Origin: Smittium mucronatum
Lineage: Eukaryota > Kickxellomycota > Harpellomycetes > Harpellales > Legeriomycetaceae
Assembly: GCA_001953115.1 (NCBI GenBank)
Contig: LSSL01000403.1
Span: 22,822 to 50,079 of the forward strand
Direction of reading: 5' to 3'
Length of the DNA: 27,258 nucleotides
Shown here: piece after piece, positions 1 through 10,300 of the stretch
Numbering within the stretch: position 1 is the first letter of the stretch
How the letters are laid out: each line of letters starts with the position of its first letter
Position numbers and translations under genes: made by a program
Notes under the pieces: model-generated
What the model was told of the DNA's origin: nothing
Databases searched by the model: none
The model's input: only the letters and a program-made list of their open reading frames with translations

Positions 1-400
1 ATTGTATTATTGTATTATTGTATTATTGTATTATTGTATTATTGTATTATTGTATTATTGTATTATTGTATTATTGTATTATTGTATTATTGTATTATTG
101 TATTATTGTATTATTGTATTATTGTATTATTGTATTATTGTATTATTGTATTATTGTATTATTGTATTATTGTATTATTGTATTATTGTATTATTGTATT
201 ATTGTATTATTGTATTATTGTATTATTGTATTATTGTATTATTGTATTATTGTATTATTGTATTATTGTATTATTGTATTATTGTATTATTGTATTATTG
301 TATTATTGTATTATTGTATTATTGTATTATTGTATTATTGTATTATTGTATTATTGTATTATTGTATTATTGTATTATTGTATTATTGTATTATTGTATT
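1..400. repeat. Perfect 8-bp microsatellite, (ATTGTATT)n
   Basis: The unit ATTGTATT repeats 50 times without an interruption from the first base of the window, so the true array may be longer. Because 8 is not a multiple of 3, all three forward frames stay open and give an artificial peptide with an 8-residue period; this is not a gene. Perfect identity over 400 bp suggests recent slippage expansion, or an assembly effect at a contig edge. Confidence 0.98.
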
Positions 401-413
401 GTTTTATTAATAT

Positions 414-445
414 ATTATTAGATTATTAGATTATTAGATTATTAT
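414..445. repeat. Short related 8-bp array, (ATTATTAG)n
   Basis: Three copies of ATTATTAG and a fourth ending in AT (438-445) follow the main array after a 13-bp gap. Written in the rotation ATTATTGT, the main unit differs from this one only in its last two bases. The period is the same, so the two arrays probably share an origin. Confidence 0.9.
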
Positions 446-3269
446 ATAAATTTAATAAGATGCTAATTAATATTTATAGTAGATATTTAGGTCAAAACTG
501 TGTCTGTAATTGATTTATTACAAAAGTAATATCATTGAGATATTTCTGTTACATCATCTATATATAATTGTTATAATTTTAGTAGAAATGATTGTTTAGT
601 TCCTACGCTAGTATCTATTTGGTAATTTTATCTATTGAATAAATAACTCAACAGCAGTAAAGGTAGTTTCCACTCTTATTTAGGTGTCGAAATAAACTGA
701 TATGTTTTTTTTCTATCTAAATGATGTAAACTCGAATTATTTTAATTATAAAAAAACCATTTTTAACGTGTATTAAATAAAGAAAGTTTTATATTTGATA
801 AAGATTAATAGGAAAACATAAAAAATGATTTTTTTTTCTGGAACTAAACATAAAAATATTTAATTTAGTTTTAATTATATTTTGTATTAATTAGTTTTTG
901 AAAATTAAATTTCAAATATATATATATGCAAATTATAATTTCCTAATTTTATCAGAAATATCTTTATATTAATCTTAATAATTTCAAAATTTTGATATTT
1001 ATAAAGGAGTTTGCATTTTTTACAAAAGAATTTCCAACTCGTAAACTAATAATTTCTCTCTCTTTTTACTAATCTAAATTATATTTTATTCCGAATTTCA
1101 AAAAATAATTATAAAACTTTAATAGAAATGAAAATTTAAAATTTTCTTTTTCTTTAAATGAATAACTGATAAAGTTTAGAACTGAAATTTGATAGTCTTT
1201 ATAAATTTATAGCCTAATAATTTAATATTGGTTAATATTTATAGAGATCTATAGGATATCTTTTAAATAAATTGGGCGTATTTGATAAATATTAAAAAAT
1301 TAACTTAATTTTGCTATTTTATTTAATTGGGTATTATCTTTTCAAGTTGTTTGTAGGATATATTTTTAAACGAAAAAAAAAGATTTACTGAATGAAATAT
1401 TACTATATTCTTTAAAGCCCGAAAATTTTATTTTATTTTTTCGATCACGAATAGTTTTTTATATTTGAGTAAAGAATCCAACAACATCTGTTAATCCTAT
1501 TATTGAAATATAAATATTTCTGAAGCTTTTTATATTTCACTCATTATAAATAACATGAATAGACGCCATTTTTATTAAAATTTTGGAAGTGATAATAAAA
1601 TTTTATTTTAAAAAAATAATTAGTAAGATTCTTCTAAATTTATTGATTAAACCTGTAATAATTTTGTTTGATATTTTTATCATGGACCCTTTATTTTGAT
1701 GAGTTATTCTAGATTTTTTATGTTTATCAAAAATATTATTCAGTAAATTTTGGTCTGGTTAAGAATACAACGAATGTTTTTCTTTTATGATTTAAATTTG
1801 CTTAAAAACTATTTAGGATTTGAGTTTAAACTCAAATTCTGAAATTCACCTTAATTTTAATTTTTCATCATTTTAAATAGGTTTATTTAAAACCATACGA
1901 TAAATCATACTATTTTTTGCACAAATCAAGAAAATCATGTTTATTACGGTTGTTAGGTATTTTTTTTTAAAGTATTTATAAAACTGTATTCAATTTTTTA
2001 TTGAAATAAGTTTCGTTGAAAATTTAATAAATTGTTAAGGTCTCTATAATTTGATATTTTTCCTCTATTTATTGATATTTAAATAAGTGTCAGACATCTA
2101 ATAAAAAATCCTAATATAATAAATTCAAATAGGAATCAAAATTATAATTATAATTAATAATAAAAATATGTATATCAAAAAAAAAGAACTAAATTTTATA
2201 ATATATACTTTTCAATCTGTGTAATAATACGTAAATTTTGGTAAAAGTTAAATAAAATTCAGGGCTAATTGGTATAAAAATTTCAATTTTTTTAAAATCG
2301 CCATATTTATTGTGTTTATATGATAAATAATATCATTTATTATCTATATAAAATTAATTGCATATAATAATAAAAATATAAAGCTTTAATTTTCTCTATA
2401 ATAAATATTACAGATTAAATACAGATTAATATGAGTTTAGTTTAAAATAAGGTAAATTTTTTGGAACTACTAACTTTATATATAAAGACAAAACCAATAA
2501 AATACGTCAATTTTTTTAAAAATTGATTAAAATAAAGTTATTTTATTTATAATGCTAATTTCATATAATATTAACAGTAAAAAATCATATATAATTAATC
2601 ACAAAATAAAAATAGCTATTTAATAATAAGTATATTATTTTAAATTTTCCAAATAAAACTAAGAAATTTAACCTTTTCTAAAACACTAAAATTAAATGGA
2701 GGCTTTAATGAGCATGATTAGATCAAAAATTAATTGTAAAGCATGTTTCAAGTTAGATTTATTAAATCACTAAATTCGTGAACGCCATATTTTAATAAGA
2801 TTTTGGCGGCTAGATATATAAAAATATATTTTAAATCTAAGATTATAATTACTAATACAAAAACTGGTTTCAAAATATTTAGATGATAAATTAAATGATA
2901 ATTTTTTTCTATAAAGCTATACTTTTTAAATCTTTTCATTATCCTCTAAATTAAAATTTGAAATTTAGTGTCTTGAGTTAACAAAAATAAATTTTTATTA
3001 ATGATTTTTATTTTTACATTTAATAATGCTATATAATATTTCAATTTAATCAATTAAAATATATTACTTCATTCTTTTACATAAATTTGACTTTTTTTAA
3101 ATCAAATTATCCGATAGTAATGCTACTCAAATTAAAAATAATAACGATTATCACATCAGTAAAAAAAATAAGTCGGACTTTTAGAAAATTTAGTCGTATT
3201 TATTTATAAGTCAGAATGAAATATTGTAGAAAATTTTTGAAATTAAAATTAAATAATATTAATTTACAG
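446..3269. other. AT-rich gene-free stretch
   Basis: No open frame longer than about 60 codons with plausible composition is present. The DNA is dominated by A and T runs and short TA tracts (for example near 919-928). A 63-codon minus-strand frame at 2748-2939 is lysine/isoleucine/tyrosine-rich, as expected from random AT-rich sequence. I see no RNA gene, terminal repeat or protein motif. Confidence 0.7.
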
Positions 3270-3884
3270 TAAAGTGGTAGTGCATATATTTTCGTCATAA
3301 ATGAAGCTAAGGATTTTTCGTCTTACGAGAATATTGCACGCTTGAATGCAATTTTTTAGCTTCTCATCATCTATTTGGCTAAATATTCATTTCATTTATT
3401 TTACTTGTAACTATTTTTAAATTTTTCAGATATTTTTTACCAGTTGCTGATTGTATTTTTTTACAGTGTTTTAAAAGCCTTTTTATCGCTTCATGAAATG
3501 GAAGTATAAAAGAGTATCCTGAATTTTTATTTGTTTTAGTTTTTAAACTTTTTGTGTTTTACTATATAGCTCAATAAACTTATGGGCGTGATTATCAAAG
3601 TCATTAGTTGGGCTGTTTTTGCTCTTCCTTAAGGAATTCACTGGAGGTCGATTTTTGGAGAGGAATTTCTGAGGGTATTAATAGTGATGATTCTATATTT
3701 ATCTCTACAGAGGTCCCTCATAGAATTGAATCCATAAATCAATCGACTATATTAACGGGTGAACCAATTATGGATGACCTAACTTCAATTTTATTAGAGA
3801 TTACATTAAGTTTTGTCCCCAATCCCCCAAAGATATTTAAGTCAATTATTTCTACTATTGTAACTGTAAAAAAACTTATCATAT
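3270..3884 (+). mobile_element. Unidentified element, copy 1 (truncated, AT-degraded)
   Basis: This 615-bp unit begins with TAAAGTGGTAG and is followed immediately by a second copy beginning with the same 11 bases. It has a leader of about 310 bp (3270-3581), an ATG at 3582, and a broken reading frame up to 3884, where copy 2 starts. Over the first 42 bases the copies match at 32 positions; of the ten differences, six are G or C in copy 2 and the transition-related A or T here, a pattern of AT-ward decay. Copy 1 lacks the last roughly 300 bp seen in copy 2. The class is not recognised; a retroelement leader plus gag-like frame is one reading. Confidence 0.6.
3582..3884 (+). pseudogene. Broken reading frame of copy 1
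   Basis: Translation from ATG 3582 stops at a TAA near 3630, where copy 2 has TAT. A 1-bp shift then leads into a frame open to 3895 containing the segment EPIMDDL and then PNPPKIF. The matching stretch of copy 2 reads EPAMEYL and then PNSPAMF. In the 39 codons around this block, differences fall 13, 12 and 19 times on codon positions 1, 2 and 3, so the sequence evolved under coding constraint before it decayed. Position 3 is shared with the mirror frame on the minus strand, so strand is not proved; the aligned ATGs favour plus. No family is recognised. Confidence 0.45.
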
Positions 3885-3892
3885 TAAAGTGG

Positions 3893-3914
3893 TAGGACGC
3901 GCATTTTCGTCCTA
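3893..3914 (+). other. Hairpin in the leader of copy 2
   Basis: TAGGACG (3893-3899) and CGTCCTA (3908-3914) form a perfect 7-bp stem around an 8-base loop, 8 bases inside the 5' end of the unit. In copy 1 the left arm has mutated and the stem is lost. It could be a structured RNA leader or a protein-binding site near the element end; the sequence does not decide between them. Confidence 0.5.
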
Positions 3915-4180
3915 GGTGAAGCTACGCCCTTTTGGTAGTCTGAAAGTCTTAGCGCGCTTGAGGACTGTTTTTATTCATTTTATATTAGTAGTCTAGTTAG
4001 TTTAAGTTTTTGATCTAGTTTGAATATAATTGAGTTTATATTATTCGTGTTGGTTTAGTAGTGTGTAGTCAGTTATATTTAGTGTTGATTTCTTTCGTGG
4101 ACTAGGATCATTACCTGCTAGTCCGTCCTGATCGTTAGTAGGTGTTATTTGTTAGTAGTCGCATTAGCTTAAATAGCGCT

Positions 4181-4760
4181 ATGGACATGGTTATTCGCAA
4201 CCATGATTTGGTCGGGTCCGGTGCTTATCCTTATGGATTTCCCCCGGAGGTGGACGCTTGGTGAGAGGTAGCCGAAGATAGGGATAGTGAAGCTTGTTTT
4301 CGATCTCTATTGATGCCCTTAGACTGAGGGAAGGCTTAGACCTATTAGTCAACTTGGCGAGGGAACCAGCTATGGAATATCTTGTATATTCTTTACTGGG
4401 ACTTTCGTTAAGTTCTGGTCCTAACTCCCCGGCAATGTTCTCGCCTATTATTTTTACCGTGGGGACTGTACAAATACTTAGTGTTGTCAGTACAGGGGGC
4501 AATGGGGGAAGTGTAGATAGGTGGAGTAAGGGAGCCTACCTGCCCTAAAGCCTCTGTTGGGTGGGGGAGAAGAGTGCACTATTAATAGTATACTCAGCGT
4601 TGCCGCACCTTTGGCTGCACAACAACAATTTAGGAGCGAGGATTTATACCAGTCTAACTTGTATAGTGAATCATCTTCCGAAAATATCAATAAAGAAAGA
4701 TTAGTTCACAGCATTATAAAAAAAGCGAGCAATCAACAGCTATACACAATTTTCTTATAG
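4181..4760 (+). pseudogene. Broken reading frame of copy 2
   Basis: The frame starts MDMVIRNHDL at 4181 and reaches PEVDAW, then is cut by a TGA that copy 1 lacks because copy 2 carries two extra bases. A second frame (about 4294-4548) carries the shared block EPAMEYLVYSLL and PNSPAMF, then IIFTVGTVQIL. A third frame (about 4530-4760) continues with a plausible soluble stretch including VAAPLAAQQQF and NINKERLVHSI. At least two shifts are needed to join them, so this is a relic. A 103-codon minus-strand frame at 4191-4502 overlaps it and cannot be fully excluded; its mirror relation to the plus frame explains why it is open. Confidence 0.45.
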
Positions 4761-7700
4761 AATGGGTCACAATAAACATTTTTAATGATAATCTTAGATT
4801 TGTCTCATCTTTTTCCTTGCAGAAATAGTTTCTCAGAAAGGAATTGAGCCGGTCTAACTGTTAAAAAGTTTCTGCTAGCGAAAATAGAAAATAAACCCAA
4901 AAATTAAATTTCTATTAAAAAAAGTAGTTCATATTATATTAAGCCTTATCATATTTTATTTGGCAAAGCTGCTCGTCTTTCTTAGAAAAAATGAATTCAA
5001 ATTTTAAAAAAAATAAAAGATCATCAGCATAAAAATCGAATATTTAAAGTTATATAGAAAAAGCTGTCCAGATTAGAATATTTTTTACGAAGTGTTGGGA
5101 TACCATAATAAATTTAAATATCCCCATAAAAATATTGGTGTAAAATAAATTTTCTTTATGTAAACCCAGGATTTTAGAAAAATATTTCAAACTGAAGGGC
5201 AAAATTTTTAATTTTTTTCCATGAATTGTGAAATAACAGGAATATATTAATGAGTTCAGGTTTTAAAAAAACATACATCTTCCATTGAATTATAATGAAA
5301 TCCGATTACTTTCTGAAAAAAACGTTTAATTTTTCACATAACATAGTATGAGCTGAAAAGATAAATTTTGATATGGACCTCTATGCACATCAAAGGTTAA
5401 ATTATAATCCAGTGCTAACACAGAAAACACTTTTGATTCCAAAAAATTTCTATTACAAGGTCTTGTTCTAGAATTTGATAATCTTCAATGCTCAGGAAAG
5501 ATTTGACACCTTGTAAGGGTAGTTAATTAGACCATAATGCCTAAATAAACATAACTTACTTGATGGGAGTGTTATTGGACTAACAGATGTTGAAATAACA
5601 ACTCCTACCATCATAATTGAATTTATTATCTAAATTAAAGAGGCTGTTTTTATCTTGAAATTATACTATATCCCCTAGAGATCTTACCAGAGACATATTT
5701 TTCAAATATCAAAGTGTCAAAAGTGTTTCTTGGTTTTGAAGTCCCATAAATAAGGGCATGCTTCGAGTGAGAGTCAGAGATAGAGCTGTGGAGCCAAATG
5801 GGGAATCATCTACATCTACCTCACCCCTGTAAAAAACTAACTTAAATGATAATATGAATCCAGGTGACGCTCAAAAATAACTTTTGGGTAAAGAGGATCG
5901 CGCAGTAGGCTCTTTTCAAACTTTTCAAGCTACATGTAATCTTAAAATGAAAAAAAATTCCATTATGTTCCAAATTTAAAATAACCTACTATAATGAGCC
6001 GCGTTGACCAAACAAGCGAGGTCAAAACAAATAGTTTTTTATTAAATAAAAAGGGGAGGATTCCATATTAGAGAAAAAGTTTATAGAATAAAATTATTTA
6101 AGCGGGATTTTTAAAGAAATTCTTTTTGTGCGACTCGAAAATCAGTAGAAGATGTTTCATTAATAGACTTGAGCGATCTAAATCAATAATTGAAACTAAA
6201 AATTCAAGATTTAGTCTCATTTATATATGTTTAATCTAATAAGAAAAAAATCACTCGATAGTTGAAGTCTTGAAACTTGTAATTTTTCATATGCTAATAG
6301 GAAAGATTTAAAAAAACCCTTTGGGGTCTCATAAATGATTGGAAATCTTAATTACAAGTCCTAAATTAAGGTCTCAATCTCACCCAATTATGTTCGCAAA
6401 AATATTTCTTTGAGTCATAAATATGATCAATTTCGAATATAATGTTAGCACTAAATACTTTTTTTTATATTCTGTTTTCAGGGATCAAAGAATCTATGTC
6501 GCCATAGAATCACACAAATACAAGAAAGAAATAAGAATTTAGGTTTCTTCTTAGATAGAGAAAGATAGCAAAAAAACCCCCACCTACCCCTTCTCAGCCG
6601 TCTAATTTTTTTTTCATTCCACAAGATATAAATCTTGTGGGGTTTTGTCTACAAGTATCTAAAAAAAATTATACATTTAAGGAGAGAATCAAGGAGGATT
6701 ATCAGATAGAGAGAGACGTATTAAATGAGGATTAGTAAGCTTCCTAAAAATATCAAGTAATTTCAACAGATTTGTTTCTTTTAAATTGGCTTAGGAATAC
6801 TCTGATGAGTCTAAAAAATCTAAAATAAAATCGAACATTTTTAAAAGTATCAAAAGTAAATATTTAAAGAATTGCTACTCAAAATACATTATATCATTGA
6901 AATATTTTTAAAGAATGTTAAATTATGAATGTCTCTGCCCCTCCCAAAAAACATAGATAATCCAAAAATAAAAGTATTCATTGGTTTACTAAGATAATCT
7001 CTGAGAAAATTTAAAAGTTTATATGTGTGCAAAATAAGCTATACAAAGTCTATTAAATATTTAGATATCAAAAAAGAGAATTGTAGTTTTTTATTTTGAT
7101 TTAAAAATTCTGGGGATTAAAAAAAAAAAGTTCTAAATACAAAATCCCTGTGCAGCACCAGAAATTTTGGCTGAACGCCATTTCCAGAGTTGTTGAATAT
7201 AGGAAAAAAAATGAAGTCGCTGATTGAAAATTCTTACCAGGTCACAAGTAACCAATTTGTAATACAAACTGAATTCAATAGATGACCCAATTAGTCTCAC
7301 AATGAAAATGGATGGAAAATTTAGGTATAAGTGCTCAAGAGACTCTAAATTAAATTCAGGGAGCAAAAATAAACCTGGTTTCCAGGAGGATAAGAAAAAG
7401 TGTGAAACCACTATAGTTTCTTTTTTGTCTCATAATTTTGACTCTAAAGATTTATAATCTAAGACTGGTAAAAATAAATGAGCTCTTAAAACCGTCTAAT
7501 ATAAAGCGTGATAAATCATAATTTTTTTTTTTAATATTTTTTTTATCACGGAATTTTATTGTAAGATAACTTCATTAAACTATGATATATCACGATGCAA
7601 AAAATGATTGATCTGAAAAATGGCTGTTAGTGTGATGTTTCAATAACGGAGTTCTCCTAATAATTTCTAAACATATCTGATGTTTAATGTATTCAAATCC

Positions 7701-8460
7701 AAGAGTATGATTAATGGGTGGAAGACTTCGGTTAAACAAGGAGATAATGGCATCTCTTTGATGAAAAAATCACTTTTCGGTCAGAAAGAAGGAAAAGTAA
7801 AGAACCTACGAAAATCAAGATTTTTATAAATTTCCTTTTAAACAGTGTCTTTTTATGTACCAGAGTTTAAAAAAACTTGAGAAGGTAAGCTTATAAAGAT
7901 AAAAAAAATTATTTAGGTGCTGTAATTAGTATCAAAATCAAAAATAATGTAATTTTTTTTGAAGATTATATCAAAATCGGAATAATTTAACAACTACTAA
8001 TAAAATCCGCGAATTGAGCTAACCCGATTTTAAAAATTAATTTTTTTTTGACATTAAACGATAAATTTCTATTAAATAAAATTAAGTAAACTTATTTTCC
8101 CTTTTTTTTTTGAGTTTAAACTTTCTTATAAAGTCCAAAAATTCAAAATTTCTATTTTTAAAAAAAGAATAAATATAACTATACCTACAAATACCTCGAA
8201 AATAGCAAAAAATCAAGAATAATAGAAATTCCATCTCCAGAAGATTTATCCAAATATTTAGAACCGAAAATCCTAGGAAAATGTGTGATTGAACCCACAA
8301 AATTGGGTTAACAAACATAATCGAATAAAATTCGGTTTAAAGGAATAAAATTAATAAATTTGAATCAAATATGGTTTTTAAAAATCAATTTAGGAACACA
8401 CTAGTAAATTTTAAATCAAAAAGCAGAAATTTTTTTAAAAAAAATTGAATTTATATATAA
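4761..8460. other. Gene-free stretch, probably old repeat relic
   Basis: No open frame carries a recognisable domain. Composition is less extreme than in the desert further right, with scattered higher-G+C patches (near 5760-5830, 5890-5920, 6000-6030 and 6570-6605), as expected from old insertions that have partly decayed. A 92-codon minus frame (7133-7411) and a 78-codon minus frame (8082-8318) have no family signature and low-complexity composition. A hairpin at 7507-7594 is listed separately. Confidence 0.6.
7507..7594. repeat. Inverted repeat around an AT-rich loop
   Basis: CGTGATAAATCATA (7507-7520) pairs with TATGATATATCACG (7581-7594) at 13 of 14 positions. Between them lies a long T tract and TATCACGGAATTTTA (7544-7558). 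That 15-mer recurs exactly at 9557-9571, also after a T tract, which suggests a shared repeat family. Confidence 0.55.
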
Positions 8461-8462
8461 TA

Positions 8463-8602
8463 CAGGGTTTTTCATTCCAATAGAACCTTTTTTTCATTTC
8501 AATAGACCCTTTTTTTCATTTCAACAGACACTTTTTTTCATTCCAATAGACACTTTTTTTCATTCCAATAGACACTTTTTTTCATTCCAATAGACCTTTT
8601 TT
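8463..8602 (+). repeat. Left arm: six 22-bp units
   Basis: TCATT recurs at 8472, 8494, 8516, 8538, 8560 and 8582, exactly 22 bp apart. The unit is a T run, CATT(C/T)CAA(T/C)AGAC, then AC or CC. The fourth and fifth units are identical, while the outer units carry C-to-T variants, so the array has been extended or homogenised from the inside. Confidence 0.95.
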
Positions 8603-8800
8603 CTGGACCTGTGGGGTCATTCTTATAACCAATAATCCACTTTAGCTTATAGGCATTAATAATGTCAGTATTGTTTAAAATCCTATTTTTCTTTGGTATT
8701 ATAAGTTTTTTCTTTTTAATTGGTATAAATAATTATTCAGTCCAATGATAACGCTTTTTTATTTTTATCAAAAAAATAACCCCGCAAATCTAAAAAAAGG

Positions 8801-8889
8801 GTATATTGGAATGAAAAAAAAGGTCTATTGGAATGAAAAAAAGGGTCTGTTGAAATGAAAAAAAGTTTCTATTGGGATGGAAAAACCTG
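8801..8889 (-). repeat. Right arm: four 22-bp units, inverted
   Basis: AATGA, or its variant GATGG, recurs at 8810, 8832, 8854 and 8876, exactly 22 bp apart. Read on the minus strand these are the same units as in the left arm, including the variant CATTTCAACAG found as third unit on the left and second from outside on the right. The right arm is two units shorter. Confidence 0.95.
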
Positions 8890-8891
8890 TA

Positions 8892-9248
8892 ATAAGAAAT
8901 TTAGATTGGTTAATCTTTAAAAAATATTAAATTATCATTTCTCAGGTAAAGTTATACCTGAAAAATAGGATGCTTTAAATCCTCAAATGGCACATTAAAT
9001 AATTTGAAGCCATTCTGAAATTTTTGATTTTAACAAAGGTTATAGGTATTAAAGGTTATTCGTTATTTTCTTAAACATAGATTGATTATTGAAATTCTTA
9101 AATTTTTAATCTTTAATTTCAAGATTTTTTTATTTTTATTTCAAAAATATACATAAACCAAAACATTTTATCCATCTTCTTGCATTTAAAAAAGAAAATT
9201 TTGAGATTAGTAAATAATAAATTTGCATAAATTTATATTTTAAATGCT
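8892..9248. other. AT-rich spacer between the two foldback elements
   Basis: No gene or repeat of note is visible. The sequence is AT-rich with short A and T runs. Confidence 0.6.
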
Positions 9249-9426
9249 CTATGCCTTTTCAAGTTCAATTTAAAAAAATGTAAAGAAGATTTAAAAGAAT
9301 GCTCATTAGATTTAAAAGAATTTCCAGAAGATTTAAATGAATATTCAATAAATTTTAAATAGTATCCAATAGATTTAAAATAATGTAAATTTGAATTAAA
9401 AAAATGTAAATCCAATTTAAAATCTT
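9249..9426 (+). repeat. Left arm: eight 21-bp units
   Basis: Units related to AGATTTAAAAGAAT begin at 9266, 9287, 9308, 9329, 9350, 9371, 9392 and 9413, always 21 bp apart. Because 21 is a multiple of 3, the minus strand stays open and shows a 7-residue repeat rich in F, K and S (9233-9415). That frame is a by-product of the repeat and not a gene. Confidence 0.9.
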
Positions 9427-9647
9427 GATCAGTGAAATATTGTTTTAATAAAATTCAATGAGCTGCCTCAATTATTTCCATTCCGAGAATGTTTACATCA
9501 CTTTTTTCGTCATTCTAGATAGATATGTAGTTTTAAATTAATAGTTTTTTTTTCTGTATCACGGAATTTTAATATATTAATAGTTAGCCTTGGAAATTCA
9601 ATAAAATCAAAATTATACAAGTTGCCCCGGCTATAGATTCTCAGGTT

Positions 9648-9796
9648 TTTTTGTAAATGATTCCGTAAAGGTATTCACTCATAGTTTTCAAAAGGTTTGA
9701 GTAAAATAATAAACTTTATGAATGGCTATAAAGATCAGGAACATTTATTTCAATGGTTACTATTTTTTTCTAGTTTTTGTAAATGGTGCCGTAACG
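9648..9796. repeat. Pair of short direct repeats in the second foldback core
   Basis: TTTTTGTAAATGATTCCGTA, with the following AAG, at 9648-9670 matches the 23 bases at 9774-9796 at 20 positions, 126 bp apart. Nothing in the interval is recognised. The pair may mark an old insertion or an internal duplication. Confidence 0.4.
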
Positions 9797-10300
9797 TTTG
9801 AACCGATTCTTTAAATCGACTTATATTTCAAAAAATAGTAGTATCATTAATTAAAATTGAAAAGACTATTCTTTATATTTTATAAGCAGCTTTGAAATAA
9901 AAAGAATTCATATTAAAAATCAAATTTTTTCGAATACTACGAATTGTAAATAAAATCACGACTGTATGAAGAAAACCTCTCTTAAAAATGCATTTAATCC
10001 TGTTAAAGGCATTCTAATAGAGTGTAGAGGTTTATTTATTTGGTTTTTATGGCAGAAGAAAACAGATAATTGTGTTTCTAACCCAAATTATTGGGTCCTC
10101 AATACATAATTTTTAAATATAATAAAGATGTAGAATAAATAATTTTTTAAATTATATGTAGCATTTGCCAAATGTTTTTGGATGAAGTGTCAATTTCATG
10201 GGTCAAACACCTTTGATAAATTTAGCTTTAGTTGAAGTGTAGAACTTTAATAAGTATTCCGTACTCTTTTATTGAAAATTTTAATTTGTCAGTAGTATAT

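Larger units (their letters stand above)
3885..4760 (+). mobile_element. Unidentified element, copy 2 (G+C-rich)
   Basis: The second unit starts directly at the end of copy 1 with TAAAGTGGTAG. Its leader runs 3885-4180, its ATG is at 4181, and frame fragments continue to a TAG at 4758-4760. G+C reaches 57% in 4201-4260, against about 20% in most of the window, so it stands out as inserted or less decayed DNA. Offsets between the copies are steady (615 bp at the 5' end, 599 at the ATG, 602 at the conserved EP motif). The 3' boundary is uncertain; 4760 is where coding-like sequence stops. No reverse transcriptase, integrase or transposase motif is visible. Confidence 0.55.
8463..8889. mobile_element. 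Foldback-type element with 22-bp iterated arms
   Basis: The element starts CAGG and ends CCTG, with TA on both sides (8461-8462 and 8890-8891), fitting insertion at a TA target. Its left arm has six units and its right arm four inverted units, all at an exact 22-bp spacing (core CATTCCAATAGAC after a run of seven T). The inner ends also pair: TGTGGGGTCATT near 8610 against AATAACCCCGCA near 8775 (10 of 12). The core of about 150 bp has no reading frame, so the element is non-autonomous. TA targets are typical of Tc1/mariner-like transposases, while arms made of short tandem units are the hallmark of Drosophila FB foldback elements. Family membership is inferred. Confidence 0.85.

Noticed and set aside
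2..429. Three long overlapping plus-strand frames of about 130-139 codons
   Set aside because: They are translations of the 8-bp microsatellite in each frame; the repeat has no stop codon in any frame.
3582..4220. Reading the two leaders as LTRs of a single retrotransposon
   Set aside because: The related coding block follows both leaders, so this is a tandem of whole units and not two ends flanking one body. No primer-binding site or integrase was seen.
4191..4502. Minus-strand 103-codon frame across copy 2
   Set aside because: It mirrors the plus frame with shared third positions, copy 1 has a stop in it, and the aligned ATGs favour the plus strand. It is kept only as an alternative.
7133..7411. 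Minus-strand 92-codon frame
   Set aside because: The residues look random for this composition and no domain or repeat copy supports it.
9233..9415. Minus-strand 60-codon frame with a 7-residue repeat
   Set aside because: It is the translation of the 21-bp units of the foldback arm.
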